Source of the DNA: Siphonodentalium dalli
Lineage: Eukaryota; Mollusca; Scaphopoda; Gadilida; Siphonodentaliidae
Direction of reading: 5' to 3'
Assembly (NCBI GenBank): GCA_032622095.1
Contig: CP136067.1
Coordinates: 75,170,705-75,234,704, forward strand
DNA: 64,000 nt
Part shown: piece after piece, positions 59,311 to 64,000 of the stretch
How positions within the stretch are numbered: the first letter of the stretch is position 1
Layout: every line of letters begins with the position of its first letter
Position numbers and translations under genes: made by a program
The notes under the pieces: generated by a model
Database searches by the model: none
Seen by the model: only the letters and a program-made list of their open reading frames with translations
What the model was told of the DNA's origin: nothing

Positions 59311-59593
59311 CGATTTTATGATATCATAAAATGATTTAATAATATAAACAAACTGTTGAAGGAATAGTAGTGCAGCTGCCATCTTCTATTTATGGACATC
59401 ACAAAAAGAATTAGTCATATCATAAATTAAATTTTATGATATCACAAAATGAATTTATGATTTCACAAATTAGAATTAGTGATATCACTAAATTCTTACT
59501 ATATGGTGATATCACAACATATTTAATAATATCATATATTCGATTTTGTGATATCATATATTCATTATGTGATATCACAAAAGAACGGCGCCC
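59311..59593. repeat. TGATATCA satellite, right block 2 (tandem duplicate)
   Basis: A copy of part of block 1, with the same GCAGCTGCCATCTTCTATTT insert at about 59372, ending again in AAGAACGGCGCCC at 59581. With the shared downstream flank to 59705 this forms a direct duplication, with an internal deletion of just under 90 bp relative to block 1. A G-run follows at 59634. Confidence 0.8.
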
Positions 59594-59705
59594 CATCTAG
59601 ACTGATTAACTCACAGCTAGAAGATCGTGAACATTGGGGGGGGGGCTGTCTCAATCGGATGTAAAAATATTTTGTGCATGTTTGGTGATGGTGGGTCCCT
59701 TAAAT

Positions 59706-60094
59706 TTTCATATACTAAAACATTATTTCGTATCATATCATGGCGTAATGTACCCGGGCCACTATACTATACACATATTCACGAGTTTTACACACATGTA
59801 ATTGTATGTATTTTTATATACATTGTGCCAATTCCAGTTTCACGTTCTTTGTTTCTGGACACATATTATAGGCAACTCGCCACTCCGTGTATATCCTATA
59901 ACCCATACTGTTGCCGTCAACTGTCTGTGTGCAGCGAACTGTGCCTTTCTCCTTGGAGTTTCACGTCAGTAAGTTTTAACGTTATCTACATGTCTTCCAG
60001 AATGAGCTAGGTAGCGGCAGGTCTGTTTTGAATATTATGTCGCAAGAGACGCTCAACGAACATTAACACAGAAAAACCAAATCCGCGTTTGCGC
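59706..60094. other. No gene recognised; downstream of the Kunitz gene
   Basis: A 127-codon plus-strand frame starting at 59627 begins in duplicated repeat sequence and has no motif. On the minus strand this would be the 3' UTR of the Kunitz gene; no AATAAA was found close to the stop. Confidence 0.35.
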
Positions 60095-60786
60095 CTAAGA
60101 CTTCCGTGATTTTCTGTCCTCGTTTCGTCTGTGCAAAATGGAGAACAATCGAAAGTTTCTATAAAAAGGACCACTCTGGCTCCAGTGTCGGTGCCGTCTG
60201 TTACTGAGTCCACGTGAGTTCACAAGTTCAATAAATGCTGATTCATTTTTGTATAACTCATCTTGCCTCGGAATGTACGTGAGTGTATTCGATGTTAGCG
60301 CCTGGTATTTTCTTCGTCGATGTTTTCCGCCCAGTCTCTTTAAATGCTTCTTATGTCTGCGGTTTCCACGGGTTTGCTTTCTCCACCATTTGCGACCTCT
60401 TTTCTTATGTTTCTTCCCTCTCTTTCTGTGCTTTCTTCGCCTCACTTTGATCCCTTGATTGTCGATAAATATAGGTTTCCGTTGTGGCGTCATAGGTACA
60501 AGAACGGTTGCCGTCGGCGCCGCGTATAATGCCAAAGGCTCGTTCGATTCCCCTCCAGCGCTGTGAGGAAGTGCCAGAAGTTTACCGGAGTCAGCCAGTG
60601 TTGTAATCACAGCTGTGCCACATCCCTTTTCGCACAACTCTCTTGTCCTGAAATTGTTTCTGTTTCCCTTGCAACCTCCATAGTGAAACCACGTGCACTT
60701 TCCGGAATGTTTGTTGAAGTACCAGCGTCTGAATCGGGCCCGACATCCGCCAGGGGACGGTGGCATTTCACACACATTCGTCATTG
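60095..60786 (-). CDS. Kunitz inhibitor gene, terminal exon with basic tail
   Basis: The exon opens at a textbook acceptor (CCTTATATTTCAG before CAATGACG, minus strand) and ends at a stop at 60095. The Kunitz/BPTI domain (about 60772-60620) has six cysteines with the canonical spacing C-8-C-15-C-7-C-12-C-3-C, the YGGCKGNRNNF core and WYFN. Arginine follows the second cysteine (GGCRARF), the P1 position, which suggests a trypsin-like protease target. After a spacer comes a very basic stretch (RRRKHRKRGKKHKKRGRK, then RRHKKHLKRLGGKHRRRK), then a 70-residue tail. Basic tails in Kunitz proteins such as TFPI bind heparin or cell surfaces; that role is inferred here. The intron phase matches the exon at 61701-61806. 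The signal peptide must lie in an upstream exon not found. Confidence 0.85.
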
Positions 60787-61700
60787 CTGAAATATAAGGA
60801 CATAACATGCTATAGCTTGGGAAAATCCAAAAGATAATGCATGTCTTGGAGTTTGCTATATGTCAAAATAGTGGTCCGAGAAGAGGAATAGTATAATATT
60901 CATCACCGAGGACCACGATTTTGGCATAGTCCAAGACAAGACTTGCGTTGTTTATTATATGATATCGAACACTGATGGTAATTGTCACAAACTTTCTGGG
61001 TCCAATGTTTTTTATTTGCCGCGAATTTTGATAACGGTTTTCATGCAGATTTTACAATCTGCAGATTTTACAATCTGCGACAATCGGTTGTGGCGACGAC
61101 AGGACAATATAATTATGTTGTTAGTTAGACTTTTCCACAAAAAATGAGAAGCCAGATGGTCTATATTGGATGTAAAACTGAAAAGTAAGTTACACCCTTC
61201 ACTCAAAAGTTAGGACAAGATGATTACCAAACTAAAATGACTGAAACTATTTAAATACCCGGAGAACTCAGGTCGGACACAGGATCATACAAAATAATTC
61301 AATCCAAAGCTCACAATCAGCATTTTAGAGGTTTGTAATTCAAAATATGCAGATATAGCTTCCCATGGCAAATTCCTGAAAATGCGACCCAAGAGGGGAC
61401 ATTTGAGAAAGCCATGTGTATCAACATCATGTGTGTGTATATCTTATACTATATTGGTACGATTACGCGCCTCTTATCATGGTTGTGGTGAAGCCTCTAG
61501 GTTATTGGGTCAAATTACATGTATTTGCCATACACAGCAGCCAGCTGGGGAGATTTCCGCGTGCAAAAATCGAGGAATAGTTTGTCTTTTAGTGGATGTC
61601 GATATAACAGGACGTCGTGCCCAGAGCGATACCATTGTGTGTGTCTTGTTTACCGATGTTTGATATTAGAAGGTATATTCTCATTCCACATATAAAATAC
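60787..61700 (-). other. Intron of the Kunitz gene
   Basis: GT at 61700-61699 and AG at 60788-60787 (minus strand), with a pyrimidine-leaning CTTATATTTC before the AG. It is a phase 1 intron, the type that commonly flanks Kunitz domains. Open frames inside it on the plus strand show no motifs. Confidence 0.65.
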
Positions 61701-61806
61701 CTGGATTCCTCCACTCAGCAATGCACACTGGGAAGGACATTTTCCTGGGAACGGTGAACTGCTGTAGAACACATATTTTACCAACAGGGCACATTATCTT
61801 GTAGTT
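61701..61806 (-). CDS. Kunitz inhibitor gene, upstream cysteine-bearing exon
   Basis: A 106-bp open segment on the minus strand lies between an acceptor (TTTCTTTTCAG before AACTAC) and a donor (CCAG then GTATTTTAT). It reads NYKIMCPVGKICVLQQFTVP, then RKMSFPVCIAEWRNP. It ends one base into a codon, and that G joins the CA at the start of the Kunitz exon to give GCA in frame. The CPxGxxCVLQ...FPVC pattern looks like a small disulfide-bearing segment of a secreted protein. No named domain is claimed. It enters in phase 0, so at least one more 5' exon, presumably with the signal peptide, is expected at higher coordinates. Confidence 0.6.
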
Positions 61807-62009
61807 CTGAAAAGAAATGTAATCGAATTAAAATACTTTCCTTGTAATATTTTTTATGCAACTGGTTTTGTAAGTATACCCGAAAAAAAATCCAAAGCTG
61901 GTGTTACACATATTTGCTTTAGAAGTTATTAAACATACTTGAATGTGTCACTACAAGGTTACGCCCAGTCTCATTAAAATTAGACCCAGACCCAGTCTCA
62001 TTCTAATCG
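61807..62009. other. Probable intron sequence of the Kunitz gene
   Basis: Begins (minus-strand sense) with the polypyrimidine acceptor of the upstream exon. No further exon was recognised. Confidence 0.35.
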
Positions 62010-62142
62010 ACTCATTCATAGACTTGACCAAGGCCTTCGGTGCGGTGTGGAGACATTGGCAATGAACCAAATTGCAACACTATGGTATAACTGGAAAAGT
62101 CCTTAAAATAATACAGAACCTGAAAATGTGTGTAAAAACGAA
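62010..62142 (+). pseudogene. LINE reverse transcriptase fragment (motif A)
   Basis: Reads SFIDLTKAFGAVWRHW, a stop, then HYGITGKVLKIIQNLKMCVK in a shifted frame. FIDLTKAFDxVWR followed by GITGKVLKxIxNL is reverse transcriptase motif A and the segment after it. The catalytic D of AFD is replaced by G. It is only about 130 bp long, inactive, and from a different copy or clade than the 38.8-42.5 kb element. Confidence 0.7.
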
Positions 62143-62208
62143 TAAGGGTGGATACACACATGCATGTAATTTCTGTATGTAAAATCCATGTATTTTACAT
62201 GGTCACAC
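62143..62208 (+). repeat. GGGTGGATACACACATGCAT repeat, copy 1
   Basis: AAGGGTGGATACACACATGC, then TGTAATTTCTGTATGTAAAA and a CATGTATTTTACATGG palindrome. It recurs inverted at about 63839-63904 and directly at 63935-64000. Confidence 0.75.
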
Positions 62209-62462
62209 AAATCATTGATAGCATTAGTCGCCTGCGCGCGATCGGACAATTTCAACAGTCGAGACAAGTGAGCAGTTATAAGCCATTATCAAACTTACTG
62301 CTATCAAGAAATTTCAGGCCAGACATTCATCTCGAAAAGTGGATTTGAGTCCGTCGATTTTATACTTGATTTATTTCTCGTTATTTCAGGGTCATCGAAA
62401 ATAAAATAAAATGTGCAGAATTTGAAGCTCTTTTAGGGCGATTGTGATACACGAGTGTTTAA

Positions 62463-62941
62463 AGGTACTCAATCCGATAAAACTCCTCTCAATTACTATT
62501 TCAATGGCTTCGGGGGTCAAAAATATTTGATTCGAGTCGAGGAAGTCACCCATCAAAGCTCAGATTTGTTAGATATCGATTTTAGAAATCTATTATTTTT
62601 CATTATCGGGAATTCTTTCTGGCCCAGAAGACAGTCAAAATATCGTTATTATTACCACTTGATTATAGAGTTATCCATCCTTGTCTGTTTGAATAGAGTT
62701 TTGGCGTAAAATCTCGAGCAGGTTACCAAATTGACGGCAGTTATTCGTACTCATCTCGAGCAATTAACAATTTTCAAAAATCAATATCTAATAACTCTGA
62801 GCTTTGTTTGATGGGTTCCTCGACTCGAATCAAATATTTTTTACCCCCAAAGCCAAAGAAATAGTAATATAGGACCCTCTGATCGGATTGTTGTTGTTGG
62901 AATCTGTTGAGATGGGGACCCTCTTTACGGATTGAGTACCT
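62463..62941 (+). mobile_element. MITE family B, copy 5 (479 bp, complete)
   Basis: Ends AGGTACTCAATCCGAT and GGATTGAGTACCT. TTAA on the left (62459-62462), and TTAT on the right where TTAA is expected (62942-62945). The interior matches the 27814-28282 copy closely. Its inner GAATAGAGTTTTGGCGTAAA block is the point where the 34.9-kb copy is truncated. Confidence 0.85.
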
Positions 62942-63838
62942 TTATGTCCCATTAACAATCCGATACGGTGCTCTCGTGCCTTGAATAACAGGCATAGGAA
63001 ATTAAGAAGACAATACCGGTTCGTTGAGATTCCTCGGATAGTTTCAGAGCGAGCTCATGTGATAACATTAAATTGGGATTTCCATGCAAATATCCACTAC
63101 AGTGCCAAAAAATGAATGCAGGTTGAAAGCGTTGAAAGTAAACAGAGTGACCCCCCATTTTTCACCCAGAAGTTACATAACAGTATATGTTTCTCAAACC
63201 AAAGGTTGAACAAGTTCCTAACTGTCACAATTTTAGCTTGTATACATGCACGCTTGAATTATAACATTTTGGACCATAATCCATGATTGGGGGGAGGGGC
63301 TGGTTCCCGAGAGCTTCGAATAACTAAGGGGTTTAGTTGAATGTATCAGACGGGATTATATGGGCATGGATGTACAATATGTTTAACTTAAATATTCCAT
63401 AGTTGTAAATTTTGCGTATACATATATAACACAAGAGAGGAAAGGTGACGTAGTTGTGAACTCGTAAAACTAGACAACCCTTTTCCCCGAGTGAAGACAC
63501 ACAGCAACACCAAAATTTAAAGCTGTAATACAATGTTCATAGTTATATGAATAGCATAAATTGCTGAATATTAGATTAATCACTCGTAGCAAACAGACAC
63601 GACACGACAGAAATGACTGTCAACTACAATATTTATAAGTCAGGAGTGGCTTCGTGGATTCATGGGTGGGGGTCAGGACAGGTCCTAAATTTGGGTTATC
63701 GCGCGAACAATTATTTTAAGCGGCCTGACTTCGTTCAGTCAACGGCTCTCTGCACGTTCATAGCTTGGCTCACTGTGGTCAAACATAGCCGCAATGATTG
63801 GGTTGTCAGCGGACACATATTACATGGCCTGTATATAT
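62942..63838. other. No gene recognised
   Basis: Short frames on both strands without motifs. Confidence 0.35.
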
Positions 63839-63904
63839 GATCCATGTAAAACGACAAATACACGGCATTTACAGAGATTACATGCATGTGTGTATCCACC
63901 CTAA
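63839..63904 (-). repeat. GGGTGGATACACACATGCAT repeat, copy 2
   Basis: Complement of the family: ATTACATGCATGTGTGTATC, CACCC. Its inner half (CATGTAAAACGACAAATACA) has diverged. With copy 3 it forms an inverted pair about 30 bp apart. Confidence 0.7.
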
Positions 63905-63934
63905 TTCCAGTTTCTTTCAGAACATAATTGGGGT

Positions 63935-64000
63935 AAGGGTGGATACACACATGCATGTAATGTCTGTATGTAAAATACATGTATTTTACATGGCCACACC
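63935..64000 (+). repeat. GGGTGGATACACACATGCAT repeat, copy 3 (cut by window end)
   Basis: Nearly identical to copy 1 through TACATGTATTTTACATGG, followed by CCACACC at the window edge. It may continue beyond. Confidence 0.75.

Noticed and set aside
60249-60790. Plus-strand frames opposite the Kunitz exon
   Set aside because: Shadows of the Lys/Arg-rich antisense coding strand; the minus-strand Kunitz reading is clearly the real one.
61382-61663. 93-codon plus-strand frame with several cysteines
   Set aside because: It lies in the probable intron of the Kunitz gene on the other strand. The cysteine spacing matches no known domain.

Overview
This is a 64 kb window of AT-rich, gene-poor nuclear DNA from an animal, most likely a marine invertebrate. 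The evidence is eukaryotic throughout: a THAP zinc-finger exon, a PAQR membrane receptor, a Kunitz inhibitor split by an intron with clean GT/AG sites, an APE-type LINE, and many non-autonomous DNA transposons. Nothing bacterial or organellar was seen, and the phylum cannot be fixed by eye. Only a small fraction of the window is protein-coding.

Genes. A THAP domain exon lies at about 0.9-1.1 kb (minus strand), and a possible CxxC first exon at about 6.7-6.9 kb (minus). Each has a TGACGTCA box 70-100 bp upstream of its ATG. The one clearly complete gene is an intronless PAQR5/6-like membrane progestin receptor at 16.4-17.4 kb (minus). Near the right end (60.1-61.8 kb, minus) are two exons of a secreted-type Kunitz inhibitor with a long, strongly basic tail. 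The upstream exons, with the signal peptide, were not found.

Mobile DNA makes up most of the rest. It includes a 900-bp hAT-type element with an exact 8-bp target duplication (13.9-14.8 kb), a mariner-type MITE (9.3 kb), nested piggyBac-like TTAA elements (12.7-13.3 kb), and two TTAA-flanked MITE families with several copies each. It also includes a degenerate LINE with endonuclease and reverse transcriptase regions (38.8-42.5 kb), other LINE scraps, and many foldback elements. Two MITE insertions interrupt coding remnants, and in both the reading frame resumes across a single TTAA. For the LINE insertion, an uninterrupted copy of the target site survives 1.7 kb away.

The most unusual structures are two giant palindromes. 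LIR1 (28.8-33.9 kb) has arms of more than 1 kb ending in TAGACCGG/CCGGTCTA. Both arms carry inverted copies of a repeat-associated gene fragment. LIR2 (51.4-57.96 kb) has arms built from ~545-bp repeats. It is itself enclosed by blocks of a palindromic TGATATCA satellite whose outer ends carry GGGCGCCGTTCTT in opposite orientation, giving a symmetrical structure of about 9.2 kb. The core of each palindrome is a tandem array with a period of about 42 bp, although the two array sequences differ. This shared design (inverted arms, ~42-bp core array, 21-bp sub-period) is the best candidate for a previously undescribed class of element.
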